64,000 nt of DNA, taken from NCBI RefSeq assembly GCF_000768705.1, contig NZ_AVPJ01000004.1:267798-331797 (forward strand). Direction: 5' to 3'. The DNA is from Knoellia sinensis KCTC 19936. Lineage in GTDB: Bacteria > Actinomycetota > Actinomycetes > Actinomycetales > Dermatophilaceae. Position 1 is the first letter of the stretch, and each line of letters opens with the position of its first letter. This document shows positions 18,935-27,404 of the stretch, one piece after another. The notes under the pieces are model-generated. The model was not told the DNA's origin. It was given only the letters and a program-made list of their open reading frames with translations, and searched no databases. Both the position numbers and the translations under genes were made by a program.

Positions 18935-20554
18935 TCAGAACACACCGCCTCGACGGAGCCGACGCGGGCGTCCGTCGGGGTCACCGAAAAGGCGTTGCGG
19001 AAGCTCCAGCAACCGGCGCTGACCTGCCCTGAGCCTGGGTGCGGTGAGGGGACGGAGCCGCCCAGCCGGCCGAGATCCCAGCCCACCGCCGTCATGCCAC
19101 GACTGCAGCGCCTCGGCCGACGCGGCATACGCATCGAACAACCCACGACCGGAGACGCAGTCGCTCATCGCCTCGACATGTCCCGGACCGGACAGTGGTC
19201 GGTCGAGGTGCTCGGCCGCCAGCCGAAGCCGTAGCGACCGTGCGTAGGGCGAATGGTCGAGCCCGGCGTCGTCGACCACGAGAGCGGTCAGTTCCGAGTC
19301 ATGGGTCCAGGACCGGCGGTTGATGTTGTCCGAACCGACTGTGGCGTACCAGTCGTCGATGACGACGACCTTTGCGTGGACGTAGACCGGCCACCCCGCG
19401 TGATTCTCGATCCCGTATGCCGCGAACCTCCCCGGACCCGCAGCGCCCAATTGCTCGATGGCTTCCAGGCGACCCTCGAGTTGCATGAGTTCGCCGACGC
19501 CTTCAAGGTCGGGCCGGTGGGGGAGGACGGCCACGACGTGAAGATTGGGATTGGCGGACAGTGCCTCGGCCAATGCCGCGGTGATGGTGGACGACCAGAG
19601 GTATTGGTCCTCGAGGTAGACGAACTCCCGCGCCTGACCAGCGGCCTTGAGGTGCGCCAGCGCGATGGATCGTTCGCCATGCGGCGCGAAGGGATAGGAG
19701 CGCCCGCGCCGAAGTGGCGGGTAGGTGCGCAGGATCTGGACGACGTGGGTGCCCCGACCGACAGCGGGCGGTGGTGGGAATGGCGGGGGCAGGGGAGTCG
19801 GCTCGTGCGGCACCCGGCCCAGTCGGTCGCGGATCCGTGAGTGCAGGGCTGGCGCGAGGGGAGAGGGGTCATCCCATCTCTCGCGGAAGACGGTCTCGAC
19901 ATCCGCGACGGCGGGACCCGAGATCGCGCATTGCACGTCGTGCCACCCGGGGCTCGGCCCGAAGGGTGCCGCCAGAGCCTGCTGCTGCGGGTCGCCGTGG
20001 TGCTCCGAGTCATCCCGACGAGAGTGGGCGACGTCGATGCCGCCCACGAACGCGACGTCGCGCTCCGGCTCGTCACGGTGCCGGACGACGACGAACTTCT
20101 GGTGGTGCGCACCCCCACGGCGAACCCGCATGTCGAGCAGGACCTCGGCGTGGTCGACGTCCTCGTCCGCGAACTCTTCCGCGACCTGGCGGTTCTTCTC
20201 GGCGGAGAAGTCGACGGCTTCGGTGTGGGAGCGCCAGATCAGGCCGCGCACCTGTACGCGCCGGGCCTGGGCCCGGTCGAGCACCTTGAGAAGGGTGCTC
20301 GACGGGTCATCCGTGAGCTGCTGATCGCCGTCCACGCGCCAGCCCACGAACATCACCATGTCGCCCTCGGTGGTGGCCTCGATGACCCGATGGAGCTCGG
20401 CGAAGTATTCGGCACCGTCGACGAGCGGCCGCACGACGTTGCCGGTGGACCACGCGGCCTCCCCATGGTGTCCGTCGTCGAGTCGCGTGTGCGGATTGGC
20501 CCGCTCTGACTGGGTGAGCAGCCATCGAGTGACCTCGGGCCCAGGTGTGCTCAC
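18935..20554 (-). CDS. Phospholipase D-like (cardiolipin synthase-related) protein
   Basis: A 539-residue member of the PLD superfamily with two HKD half-sites. The first is HHQKFVVVR near residue 167, with R where the family aspartate normally stands; the second is VHAKVVVIDDWY near 399 and is intact, followed by GSDNINRRSW. No signal peptide or clear membrane segment is seen, so a soluble phosphodiesterase or phosphatidyl transferase is possible; the substrate is unknown. GTG 20554 overlaps the stop of the upstream aminotransferase gene (GTGA), which sets the start; the longer open frame is antisense noise. Confidence 0.88.
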   Translation of the reverse strand: MSTPGPEVTRWLLTQSERANPHTRLDDGHHGEAAWSTGNVVRPLVDGAEYFAELHRVIEATTEGDMVMFVGWRVDGDQQLTDDPSSTLLKVLDRAQARRVQVRGLIWRSHTEAVDFSAEKNRQVAEEFADEDVDHAEVLLDMRVRRGGAHHQKFVVVRHRDEPERDVAFVGGIDVAHSRRDDSEHHGDPQQQALAAPFGPSPGWHDVQCAISGPAVADVETVFRERWDDPSPLAPALHSRIRDRLGRVPHEPTPLPPPFPPPPAVGRGTHVVQILRTYPPLRRGRSYPFAPHGERSIALAHLKAAGQAREFVYLEDQYLWSSTITAALAEALSANPNLHVVAVLPHRPDLEGVGELMQLEGRLEAIEQLGAAGPGRFAAYGIENHAGWPVYVHAKVVVIDDWYATVGSDNINRRSWTHDSELTALVVDDAGLDHSPYARSLRLRLAAEHLDRPLSGPGHVEAMSDCVSGRGLFDAYAASAEALQSWHDGGGLGSRPAGRLRPLTAPRLRAGQRRLLELPQRLFGDPDGRPRRLRRGGVF

Positions 20555-21693
20555 GCGAGGGCTCCGACCATCCGCTCCACGGCCTCCTCGAGGATCTCGG
20601 GCGACGTCGCGAGGTTGACTCGGACGAACCCGTTGCCGGTCTGCCCGAAGGTGGGACCGGAAGAGAAGGCCACCCGCCCGCGCTCTCGCAGCAGCGCCGC
20701 CGGGTCGTCGCCCAGTTCCAGCGTGCGGCAGTCCAGCCACGCAAGGTAGGTCGACGCGGGCGGGGCGTACCCGATCTGGGGCGCACCCTGAGCGAGCAGT
20801 CGCCCGAGGAGGGCCGCGTTGTCCGAGATCTCTCGGGTGACCTGCGCGAGCCAGTCGTGCCCGGACGTCCACGCCGCCACGGCGGCGATCTGGCCGAGGT
20901 GGCTGGAACCATGGGTGTGCACCTCGTGGAGCAGCAACTCCTGCGGTGCGTCCGGACCGACGGTGACCAGGGCGGCCTTGAGCCCGGCGAGGTTCCACGC
21001 CTTGGAGGCCGAGATCAGGCTGACGCCTCGTTCACCGCCGGGCACGGTGAGATACGGAGTGAACGTGCCCTGATGCACGATCGGGGCATGAATCTCGTCG
21101 GCGATGACGATGACGCCATGTCGATGGGCGAGTTCGGCCAGGGCGGACAGTTCCGCCTCGGTGTGAACGGTGCCGGTCGGATTCTGCGGGTTGCACAGCA
21201 GGTATGCCGCCCGCTCCCCTCCCGTCGTGGCCGCCGCGAACGCCTGATCGAGGGCCCCTGGATCGAGGCGTCCGGCCGCTGTCAGGGGGGCGTCGACAAC
21301 CCTTCGGCCCAGCATGTCCGCGAAGTCGAAGAACGCGTTGTAGACCGGGGACGAAAGCACCACCGGACCGCCGGGGGACGTGACCCCTCGGAGAAGTTCG
21401 CTCAGCCCGATCATCACGTCGGCGACGGGGAAGGACCGCGAAGGATCGATGGTCCACGACCAGGTGCGGGCGGCATACAGGGTTCCGGCCTCGACGAAGT
21501 CACGGCCATGGGGATAGCCCGTGTCTCCTCGTCGCATGGCCGCATCGACAGCCTCGACGACCGGGGGGCAGGGGGCGGCGTCCATCTCGGCCACCCACAG
21601 TGGGAGGACGTCCGGTGAGTACAGCCCCCACTTCACTCCAGTCCGCCGCGTACGCCAACTCATGGCATCGCCATCAAGGATGCGAGACGTCAT
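20551..21693 (-). CDS. PatB/MalY-type PLP-dependent aminotransferase or C-S lyase
   Basis: A 380-residue fold-type I PLP enzyme. It starts with WGLYSPDVLPLWVAEMD, typical of the MalY/PatB cystathionine beta-lyase group. Visible signatures are CNPQNPTGTV near 170, ADEIHAPIV near 201, and the PLP lysine in SASKAWNLAGLK near 234. The likely reaction is beta-elimination of cystathionine or a related thioether, but an aminotransferase cannot be excluded. A -10 element TAGAGT lies 6 bases before its ATG, back to back with the pgsA promoter. Confidence 0.88.
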   Translation of the reverse strand: MTSRILDGDAMSWRTRRTGVKWGLYSPDVLPLWVAEMDAAPCPPVVEAVDAAMRRGDTGYPHGRDFVEAGTLYAARTWSWTIDPSRSFPVADVMIGLSELLRGVTSPGGPVVLSSPVYNAFFDFADMLGRRVVDAPLTAAGRLDPGALDQAFAAATTGGERAAYLLCNPQNPTGTVHTEAELSALAELAHRHGVIVIADEIHAPIVHQGTFTPYLTVPGGERGVSLISASKAWNLAGLKAALVTVGPDAPQELLLHEVHTHGSSHLGQIAAVAAWTSGHDWLAQVTREISDNAALLGRLLAQGAPQIGYAPPASTYLAWLDCRTLELGDDPAALLRERGRVAFSSGPTFGQTGNGFVRVNLATSPEILEEAVERMVGALA

Positions 21694-21699
21694 GACTCG

Positions 21700-21723
21700 A
21701 CTCTAGGGGCGACCGCATAGGCT
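21700..21723. promoter_or_regulatory. Two back-to-back leaderless promoters
   Basis: TAGAGT (minus strand, 21700-21705) is 6 bases from the aminotransferase ATG 21693. TAGGCT (plus strand, 21718-21723) is 6 bases from the pgsA ATG 21730. Only 36 bases separate the two start codons, so both promoters overlap and may exclude each other. Confidence 0.55.
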
Positions 21724-21729
21724 GACGCC

Positions 21730-22332
21730 ATGACTGCCGGAGAGAGCGTGAGGGGGACAGACAGCGCCCCCGTCGATCGTGTTCTCACGATCCCCAACGC
21801 GCTCTCTGCGCTGCGCCTCCTCGGCGTGCCGGCGTTCATCTGGGCCATCGCCACCGAGCACGACGCGATTGCTCTGGTCATCCTGATGGCGTCAGGGATC
21901 ACCGACTACCTCGATGGCAAGATCGCTCGCCACTACGGCCTCGTGTCGCGCGTGGGTCAGCTTCTCGACCCGATCGCCGACCGCCTCTACATCGTCACCA
22001 CCCTCGTCGGCCTCGCGTGGCGGGACATCATCCCGTGGTGGCTCGTGGGCATCCTGTTCGCTCGCGAAGCGTTCATGCTCGTGGTCGTCCTGATCGCCAA
22101 GCACCATGGATGGACAGGGCTGCCCGTGCACTTCATCGGCAAGGCGGCGACATTCAACCTTCTCTACGCGTTCCCCGCACTCCTCATGGCCGAAGGTGAC
22201 GGCTGGCTCGCGTCGTTGGCTCGCCCCGTCGGGTGGGGCTTCGCCTGGTGGGGGACCGTGCTGTACTGGGTCGCTGGCATTCTGTATGCCGTGCAGCTCC
22301 GTCAGCTTCTCGCTCGCCGGGGTGCCCGATGA
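21730..22332 (+). CDS. pgsA2: CDP-alcohol phosphatidyltransferase
   Basis: A 200-residue integral membrane enzyme of phospholipid synthesis. The family motif D-x2-D-G-x2-A-R-x8-G-x3-D-x3-D is complete at about residues 59-85 (DYLDGKIAR, then GQLLDPIADR). Further hydrophobic segments follow. By position it matches M. tuberculosis pgsA2 (Rv1822), upstream of the DUF881 genes; its acceptor alcohol is not certain. ATGA overlap with the next gene shows coupling. Confidence 0.9.
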   Translation: MTAGESVRGTDSAPVDRVLTIPNALSALRLLGVPAFIWAIATEHDAIALVILMASGITDYLDGKIARHYGLVSRVGQLLDPIADRLYIVTTLVGLAWRDIIPWWLVGILFAREAFMLVVVLIAKHHGWTGLPVHFIGKAATFNLLYAFPALLMAEGDGWLASLARPVGWGFAWWGTVLYWVAGILYAVQLRQLLARRGAR

Positions 22333-23240
22333 GTCACGAAGCCCCCCGACCGTCGCGGCGCCCCGACGCGTCGATGACGCTCATCACGTCGATGCTCGAG
22401 CGGCCCCTCGACCCGGGCTATGCGGCTGCCGCTGAGCGGCGCGAGTCGGCGGGCCTGCCACGAGCCACGAGCCTGCGCTCCTGGAGGCTGATCGTCTTCG
22501 CCGTGATCATCGGCGTTCTCGTCGGGATCGCAGCCATGCAACTCCGGGGGAGCGAGACGAACAGGCAGAAGACCAAGGCGAGCCTCATCGAGCGGATCGA
22601 GAAGGAACAGGCCGTCGTCGACTCGAGGGTGGGGGAGGCGGGCGCCCTGCGCTCCGAGATCGCCGCCCTCGACGCAGAGACTCTTCGACAGGTCAGCGGC
22701 GATCTTGCCGCCGACGTCGAGCGACTCTCCCTGGTTGCCGGCGCGGTCCCAGTCCAGGGTCCCGGCTTCGTCGTGACGGTCGACGACGCCCCGTCGGCCG
22801 GTGGTGACGGGTCGAACGCCCTGCCACGTGAGGAAACCGAGGACACCGACGGAGAGGTCCTCGATCGCGACCTCCAGATCCTCACCAACAGTCTCTGGGA
22901 AGCCGGGGCGGAAGCCATCTCCGTCAATGGGCAGAGACTCACCACGACTGCCTCCATCCGGTTCGCTGGCGAGGCGATCCTCGTCGACTTCCGCCCCCTC
23001 AAGAGGCCCTACGTCATCACCGCGATCGGCAACCCGGGCACCTTGCCTGCTCGATTCGCCAATGGCAGCGGCGGGACCTACCTGTCGACCCTCAAGAGTT
23101 CGTTCGGCATCCGCGCGGAGACCGTGGTCCGCGCCCGGGTGACGATTCCGGCCGCGGCCACATTGGGGACCCGCGAGGCGGTTCCCGCCGATAGGGTCAA
23201 CGACTCAGCCACACCCACCTCCGAAGGAGACTCGTCGTGA
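22329..23240 (+). CDS. DUF881 family membrane protein
   Basis: A 303-residue protein of unknown function with one membrane segment near residues 58-75 (LIVFAVIIGVLVGIAAMQL), a coiled-coil stretch near 80-135 (KASLIERIEKEQAVVDSR) and a conserved outer domain with GPGFVVTVDDAP and RFAGEAILVDFRPLKRPYVITAIG. Start ATG overlaps the pgsA2 stop. It corresponds in order to Rv1823. Confidence 0.9.
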   Translation: MSHEAPRPSRRPDASMTLITSMLERPLDPGYAAAAERRESAGLPRATSLRSWRLIVFAVIIGVLVGIAAMQLRGSETNRQKTKASLIERIEKEQAVVDSRVGEAGALRSEIAALDAETLRQVSGDLAADVERLSLVAGAVPVQGPGFVVTVDDAPSAGGDGSNALPREETEDTDGEVLDRDLQILTNSLWEAGAEAISVNGQRLTTTASIRFAGEAILVDFRPLKRPYVITAIGNPGTLPARFANGSGGTYLSTLKSSFGIRAETVVRARVTIPAAATLGTREAVPADRVNDSATPTSEGDSS

Positions 23241-23569
23241 TCCCCGCCCTGGGACTGGTCATCGGCATCGTTGTCGGTGTCCTCCTACAGCCCGAGGTCC
23301 CGTTGTGGCTGCAGCCCTATCTGCCCATTGCGGTGATCGCGGCGCTCGACGCCGTGTTCGGCGCCGTGCGCGCCGTCCTCGACGGCATCTTCAACGACAA
23401 GGTGTTCGTGGTGTCGTTCCTGTCGAACGTCGTCGTCGCCGCGTTCATCGTCTTCCTCGGCGATCAGTTGGGGGTGGGCAGTCAGTTGTCCACCGGTGTC
23501 GTCGTCGTGCTCGGCGTGCGCATCTTCTCCAACGTGGCTTCGATCCGCCGCCACCTCTTCAACGCGTGA
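23237..23569 (+). CDS. sbp: Small basic membrane protein, DUF1290 (Sbp) family
   Basis: A 110-residue, almost wholly hydrophobic protein with three membrane segments (about 3-20, 27-46 and 54-72, plus a later one near 82-97). The central AVFGAVRAVLDGIFNDKVFVVSF is the family signature. It starts with GTG overlapping the DUF881 stop and lies between two DUF881 genes as in mycobacteria and streptomycetes. Function unknown; the fixed neighbourhood suggests a membrane complex with DUF881 proteins. Confidence 0.92.
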   Translation: MIPALGLVIGIVVGVLLQPEVPLWLQPYLPIAVIAALDAVFGAVRAVLDGIFNDKVFVVSFLSNVVVAAFIVFLGDQLGVGSQLSTGVVVVLGVRIFSNVASIRRHLFNA

Positions 23570-23579
23570 GCTGCGCCCG

Positions 23580-25103
23580 ATGAGCAACAAGAAGTCGAAG
23601 CGGGCCAAGGCCGCGCGCCGCGCGCGTCGAGCGGCGCAGTCGACCGCACCCGTGACCTCAGCCGAGGTCACCCCGGGCGACGAGGTGCTGGAACCGGAGA
23701 CACGGGTGCTCCCGGCAGTGCCGAAGCCCGCGGCCGAGCCCAGAGATGTGGGGCGTGCCGAGCCGGAGGACCTGGCCGACGAGACTGTGCCCGAGGACGC
23801 CGATTCCGACGCTGAGCCAGAGCAGGTCGACGAGACCGTCCCTGATGGCGAGCAGGAGCTGGGCGAAGAGACCGTCGCCGAGCAGTCCGAGCCCGAGGAC
23901 CTGGCCGACGAGCTCGAGGCCGAGCAGGAAGACCTGGCCGACGAGCTCGAGGCCGAGCCCGAGGAGACTGTCCCCGAGCAGACCGAGACCGAGGACCTGC
24001 CCGACGAGGCCGAGGAGACTGTCGCCGAGCAGACCGAGACCGAGGTCTTGGCCGACGAGACCGAGGCCGAGCCCGAGGAGACTGTCGCCGAGCAGACCGA
24101 GACCGAGGACCTGGCCGACGAGCCCGCCCCCGACGCGTCGCGAGACGTCGCCCGCGAGGAACCGGACGCCTTGTCAGAGGCTGGGACAGAGGACCTCGAA
24201 GCGGACCAGACGGTCGACGAGTCCGAACCGTCCGAGGCGGAGCTGCAGTCGCACGAGGCCCTGCACTCCGCGAGTGGATCACTCGAGACCACGGACGACG
24301 GAGCCGGGCGCGCCGTCGATGAGGAGCAGGATCGTCCGGAAGAGGTCGTCGCAGCAGCCCCGCCAGTGGACAGCTCGCGCCGGGCGTGGCGCCGCCTCAG
24401 TCGAGTCGGGCGCCCTCGGCCCACCAAAGCCAATGTCCTTGTCACGATCCTGGCGATCGGGCTGGGCTTCGCCATCGCAGCGCAGGTACGCCAGACGTCG
24501 ATCGAAGGACTCGAGGACCTGCGCGAGGACGAACTCATTCGCATCCTCGACACCGTGGACCAGGACGGCAACCGACTTGCCGAGGAACTCCAGACCCTGC
24601 GTCTTTCTCGTGATCGGCTGCAGAACGACACCACGAGCCTGACCGAGTCTCGCAACGCGGCCCAACAGCGACTCGACTCCTTGGGGATCATGGCCGGGAC
24701 CGTTCCGGCCAAGGGTCCGGGCATCGTCCTGACGATCCAGGATCCGCAGAACAGGGTCACGGCGCCTCTCCTCCTGGACACTCTCCAGGAACTGCGTGAC
24801 GCCGGCGCCGAAGCCGTCGAGATGAACGACGTCAGGATCGTCGCGAACTCCTACTTCACCGACGGCGAAGGCGGGATCAGCATTTCCGGCACACCCGTGT
24901 CGTCCCCCTACGTCATCACCGTCATCGGCGACAGTGCGACGCTGGCTCCGGCCATGGACATTCCTGGCGGCGTCAGCGAGTCGGTCCGCACCCTCGGCGG
25001 ACAGGCCACGATCGAGTCCAAGGACGAGGTCAACGTGACCGCGTTGCAGAGCGTTTCGGAGCCTCAGTACGCTCGCCCCGTACCCAGTCCCACGAAGTCC
25101 TGA
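23580..25103 (+). CDS. DUF881 family protein with long acidic repeat region
   Basis: A 507-residue paralogue of the DUF881 gene two positions upstream. A lysine/arginine-rich start (1-22) is followed by about 190 residues of Glu/Asp-rich repeats, with units such as EETVAEQTETEDLADE occurring several times. A membrane segment lies near 282-300 (VLVTILAIGLGFAIAAQV), then a coiled coil and the DUF881 domain with GPGIVLTIQDPQ and GTPVSSPYVITVIG. The acidic region is on the cytoplasmic side if topology follows the family. The mycobacterial counterpart, as I recall it, is much shorter. Confidence 0.88.
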   Translation: MSNKKSKRAKAARRARRAAQSTAPVTSAEVTPGDEVLEPETRVLPAVPKPAAEPRDVGRAEPEDLADETVPEDADSDAEPEQVDETVPDGEQELGEETVAEQSEPEDLADELEAEQEDLADELEAEPEETVPEQTETEDLPDEAEETVAEQTETEVLADETEAEPEETVAEQTETEDLADEPAPDASRDVAREEPDALSEAGTEDLEADQTVDESEPSEAELQSHEALHSASGSLETTDDGAGRAVDEEQDRPEEVVAAAPPVDSSRRAWRRLSRVGRPRPTKANVLVTILAIGLGFAIAAQVRQTSIEGLEDLREDELIRILDTVDQDGNRLAEELQTLRLSRDRLQNDTTSLTESRNAAQQRLDSLGIMAGTVPAKGPGIVLTIQDPQNRVTAPLLLDTLQELRDAGAEAVEMNDVRIVANSYFTDGEGGISISGTPVSSPYVITVIGDSATLAPAMDIPGGVSESVRTLGGQATIESKDEVNVTALQSVSEPQYARPVPSPTKS

Positions 25104-25125
25104 CCGGACCAGAAGGAGCCCAAAG

Positions 25126-25515
25126 ATGAGCGACCTCGAGTACCCGAGCGACCTGCGCTACACCGCCGAGCACGAGTGGGTGCGTTCCGGAGACGGGGGC
25201 ACCGTGCGGATCGGTATCACGTCCTTCGCTCAGGACGCCTTGGGTGACGTCGTCTACGTCAGCCTCCCCGGTGTCGGCGACACTGTGGCAGTGGGCGACG
25301 CCTGCGGCGAGGTCGAGTCGACGAAGTCCGTGAGCGACCTCTACGCACCTCTGGCCGGTGAAGTCACCGCAGTGAACGAGGCGCTGGACGCCTCGCCCGA
25401 GCTGGTGAACTCGGACCCATACGGCGAGGGCTGGATGTATGAACTGCGTCCAAGTGACGCCGCCGCAGTGGACGCCCTCCTGGATGTCGAGGCATACCAG
25501 CAGCAGCTCGGCTGA
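25126..25515 (+). CDS. gcvH: Glycine cleavage system H protein
   Basis: Lipoyl-carrying shuttle protein of the glycine cleavage complex, 129 residues. The lipoylated lysine is in GEVESTKSVSDLYAP near residue 66, and the fold is complete from AEHEWV to GEGWMYEL. AAGGAG lies 8 bases before ATG 25126. It lies apart from gcvP, which is 2.8 kb downstream under its own riboswitch, and is immediately upstream of garA. Confidence 0.96.
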   Translation: MSDLEYPSDLRYTAEHEWVRSGDGGTVRIGITSFAQDALGDVVYVSLPGVGDTVAVGDACGEVESTKSVSDLYAPLAGEVTAVNEALDASPELVNSDPYGEGWMYELRPSDAAAVDALLDVEAYQQQLG

Positions 25516-25522
25516 TTCAGCG

Positions 25523-25572
25523 TCATCCCTCGACGCATTCACCTGTTCATCCCTCGAGTGGTCATCTAGGGT
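25523..25572 (+). promoter_or_regulatory. garA upstream region: two direct repeats and -10 element
   Basis: The 11-mer TCATCCCTCGA occurs at 25523-25533 and again at 25547-25557, 24 bases apart on the same face of the helix. TAGGGT at 25567-25572 is a good -10 element. The leader to ATG 25613 is about 35 bases and contains AAGGAG. Confidence 0.5.
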
Positions 25573-25612
25573 GAGTTCTCCAGAGGACGAGCCCAGACAA
25601 GGAGCCGCACAG

Positions 25613-26113
25613 ATGAGTGACCAGAGTCGCGAGAACCCGGACCGCGACCCGGAGACTCCCCGTCCCGAGGAGCAGATCCCGGCGCGAGAGCCGGAGTCCT
25701 CCACGACGATGCGGTTCCAGCCGGTCAACGGCCTGGAGCAGTCCGACATCGTCCACGAGAGCGAGCATGTCCTCACCCGAGCGGACCAGGCCACGGTGGA
25801 GGCGCTGCGGCCCGGTACGGCCCTGCTGGTGGTGCTCCGAGGACCCAACACGGGCGCGCGGTTCCTGCTCGATGATGACGTCGTGACCTCGGGGCGGCAC
25901 CCCGAGAGCGACATCTTCCTGGACGACGTGACGGTCTCCCGCCAGCACGCCACCTTCGAACGCACGGGGGGACAGTTCGTGGTCAAGGACGTGGGCTCAC
26001 TCAACGGCACCTACGTGAACCGTGAGCGCATCGACGACTCCGTGCTGCAGACCGGTGACGAGGTGCAGATCGGCAAGTACCGCCTCGTCTTCTATGCCGC
26101 CAAGCAGGCCTGA
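25613..26113 (+). CDS. garA: FHA-domain metabolic regulator GarA/OdhI
   Basis: A 166-residue forkhead-associated protein. In related actinobacteria GarA/OdhI binds 2-oxoglutarate dehydrogenase and glutamate dehydrogenase and is switched off by Ser/Thr kinase phosphorylation of an N-terminal TT motif. Here residues near 31-34 read SSTTMRF, the likely kinase target. The FHA domain covers about 80-155 with SGRHPESDIFLDDVTVSRQHA and GSLNGTYVNRERI. Its neighbours gcvH and gcvP place it next to glycine catabolism. ATG 26094 of the next gene lies within its last codons. Confidence 0.93.
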   Translation: MSDQSRENPDRDPETPRPEEQIPAREPESSTTMRFQPVNGLEQSDIVHESEHVLTRADQATVEALRPGTALLVVLRGPNTGARFLLDDDVVTSGRHPESDIFLDDVTVSRQHATFERTGGQFVVKDVGSLNGTYVNRERIDDSVLQTGDEVQIGKYRLVFYAAKQA

Positions 26114-26801
26114 GCGGCCCCTGACCATCGGGAAGGTCCTCGACGCCCTGCGTGAGGAGTTCCCGGAGGTCAGCATCTCGAAGATCCGGTTCCTTGAGGC
26201 CGAGGGTCTCGTGGCACCGGCGCGCACGCCAGCCGGGTACCGAACGTATGCAGTGGGCGACGTCGAGCGACTGCGCTACATCCTGCGTGCCCAGCGAGAT
26301 CGCTTCTGGCCCCTCAAAGTCATCCGTGAGTCGTTGGATGCCCTCGACCGGGGGCTGACACCTGGGTCCGACGTGGACGGACGGCCACGCCCGCCCGAGC
26401 CGACAGGCGATCCGGATGTTCCGGATGCGTCGGCGCTGCGGCCTGAGCGGCCGGAGCGGGCCGTGCGCCTCACCCGCGCGGAACTGGCCGCCGCCACGGG
26501 ACTGGACCCCGACGTCATCTCGGCTCTTCAGGGTTTCGGTCTGCTGCGTCCTGACGACTCTGGTCACTTCTCGACCGCCGACCTGCAGGCAGCGGACGCG
26601 GCTGCCGGTCTCACGGCATACGGAATCGAGGCACGCCACCTACGTCCGTTCCGCACCGCGGCCGATCGTGAAGTGGGACTCGTGGAACAGGCCGTGAGCA
26701 CCCGTCGCGCAGTGAGTCGCACTCAGGAGCAGGCCGAGGTGGCCCGACTGTGCCTTCAGCTCCACGCCGCGCTGGTGAAGGGTGGTCTCGCCCGACCCTG
26801 A
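26094..26801 (+). CDS. MerR-family regulator (first copy, Rv1828-like)
   Basis: A 235-residue regulator with a MerR helix-turn-helix near residues 9-78 (LTIGKVLDALREEFPEVSISKIRFLEAEGLV, then GYRTYAVGDVERL). The linker near 85-120 is Pro/Asp-rich, followed by a helical effector region. No metal-binding cysteine cluster is seen, so it is not a classical metal sensor. The start overlaps garA by 20 bases. Position matches Rv1828. Confidence 0.88.
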   Translation: MPPSRPERPLTIGKVLDALREEFPEVSISKIRFLEAEGLVAPARTPAGYRTYAVGDVERLRYILRAQRDRFWPLKVIRESLDALDRGLTPGSDVDGRPRPPEPTGDPDVPDASALRPERPERAVRLTRAELAAATGLDPDVISALQGFGLLRPDDSGHFSTADLQAADAAAGLTAYGIEARHLRPFRTAADREVGLVEQAVSTRRAVSRTQEQAEVARLCLQLHAALVKGGLARP

Positions 26802-26806
26802 CGACG

Positions 26807-26812
26807 TACGGT
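26807..26812 (+). promoter_or_regulatory. -10 element TACGGT for leaderless DUF151 gene
   Basis: TACGGT lies 6 bases before GTG 26819 and starts 6 bases after the merR stop. Confidence 0.45.
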
Positions 26813-26818
26813 GGAACG

Positions 26819-27319
26819 GTGAAGCCACTGGACGTCCTCGGGGTCCGCGTCGAGATGCCGACCAACCAACCGATCGTGCTGCTCAGGGAGCGGGACGGCA
26901 GCCGCTACCTGCCAATCTGGGTGGGTGCCGCGGAGGCCGCGGCCATCGCCTACGCCCAGCAGGGCGTCGTGCCGCCACGCCCGCTGACCCACGACTTGCT
27001 CAAGAACGTCCTGGACGAGCTTGGGCACACGTTGGATCGGGTCCGGATCACGTCCTTGCAGGACGGTGTCTTCCACGCGGTCCTGGACATCGACGGGGGA
27101 GCGGACGGGGGCGGACAGAGCATCGACTCCCGGTCCTCGGACGCCATTGCACTTGCACTCCGCGTCGGAGTCGAGATCACGGCCACCGAGGAACTGCTCG
27201 AAGAGGCCGGCGTCGCAATGGCCGGCGAGCAGGAGGACGACGAGGTCGAGAAGTTCAAGGAGTTTCTCGACCACGTGTCCGCTGACGACTTCAACACCGG
27301 AGACCAACCGTCAAGTTGA
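26819..27319 (+). CDS. Bifunctional nuclease family (DUF151) protein
   Basis: A 166-residue protein of the BFN/DUF151 family, whose plant members have nuclease activity; the bacterial role is not settled. The core reads LLRERDGSRYLPIWVGAAEAAAI and ends in SRSSDAIALALRVGVEI, both characteristic. An acidic tail follows. GTG 26819 fits the conserved start KPLDVLGVRVE. It is always found between the two merR genes in this actinobacterial cluster. Confidence 0.9.
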   Translation: MKPLDVLGVRVEMPTNQPIVLLRERDGSRYLPIWVGAAEAAAIAYAQQGVVPPRPLTHDLLKNVLDELGHTLDRVRITSLQDGVFHAVLDIDGGADGGGQSIDSRSSDAIALALRVGVEITATEELLEEAGVAMAGEQEDDEVEKFKEFLDHVSADDFNTGDQPSS

Positions 27320-27345
27320 CGGTGAGTGTTATGCATGTTACTCAC
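27309..27345. promoter_or_regulatory. AT-rich palindromes upstream of the second merR gene
   Basis: CGTCAA-G-TTGACG (27309-27321) is a perfect dyad over the DUF151 stop codon. Immediately next to it a 24-base dyad (27322-27345) has arms GTGAGT and ACTCAC around ATGCAT. A third dyad, ATGTA-GT-TACAT, lies in the leader at 27426-27437. They are strikingly AT-rich for this genome and are likely operator sites, possibly for one of the flanking MerR proteins. Confidence 0.5.
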
Positions 27346-27375
27346 GACACGCATGAGGTTACGGTCGAGTGGTAG

Positions 27376-27404
27376 TTGACCCCGGGTTCTCAGCGCCCTA
27401 CCGT
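27376..27404 (+). promoter_or_regulatory. Sigma-70-type promoter of the second merR gene
   Basis: TTGACC (27376-27381) and TACCGT (27399-27404) are separated by 17 bases. The leader to GTG 27478 is about 65 bases. Confidence 0.7.
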
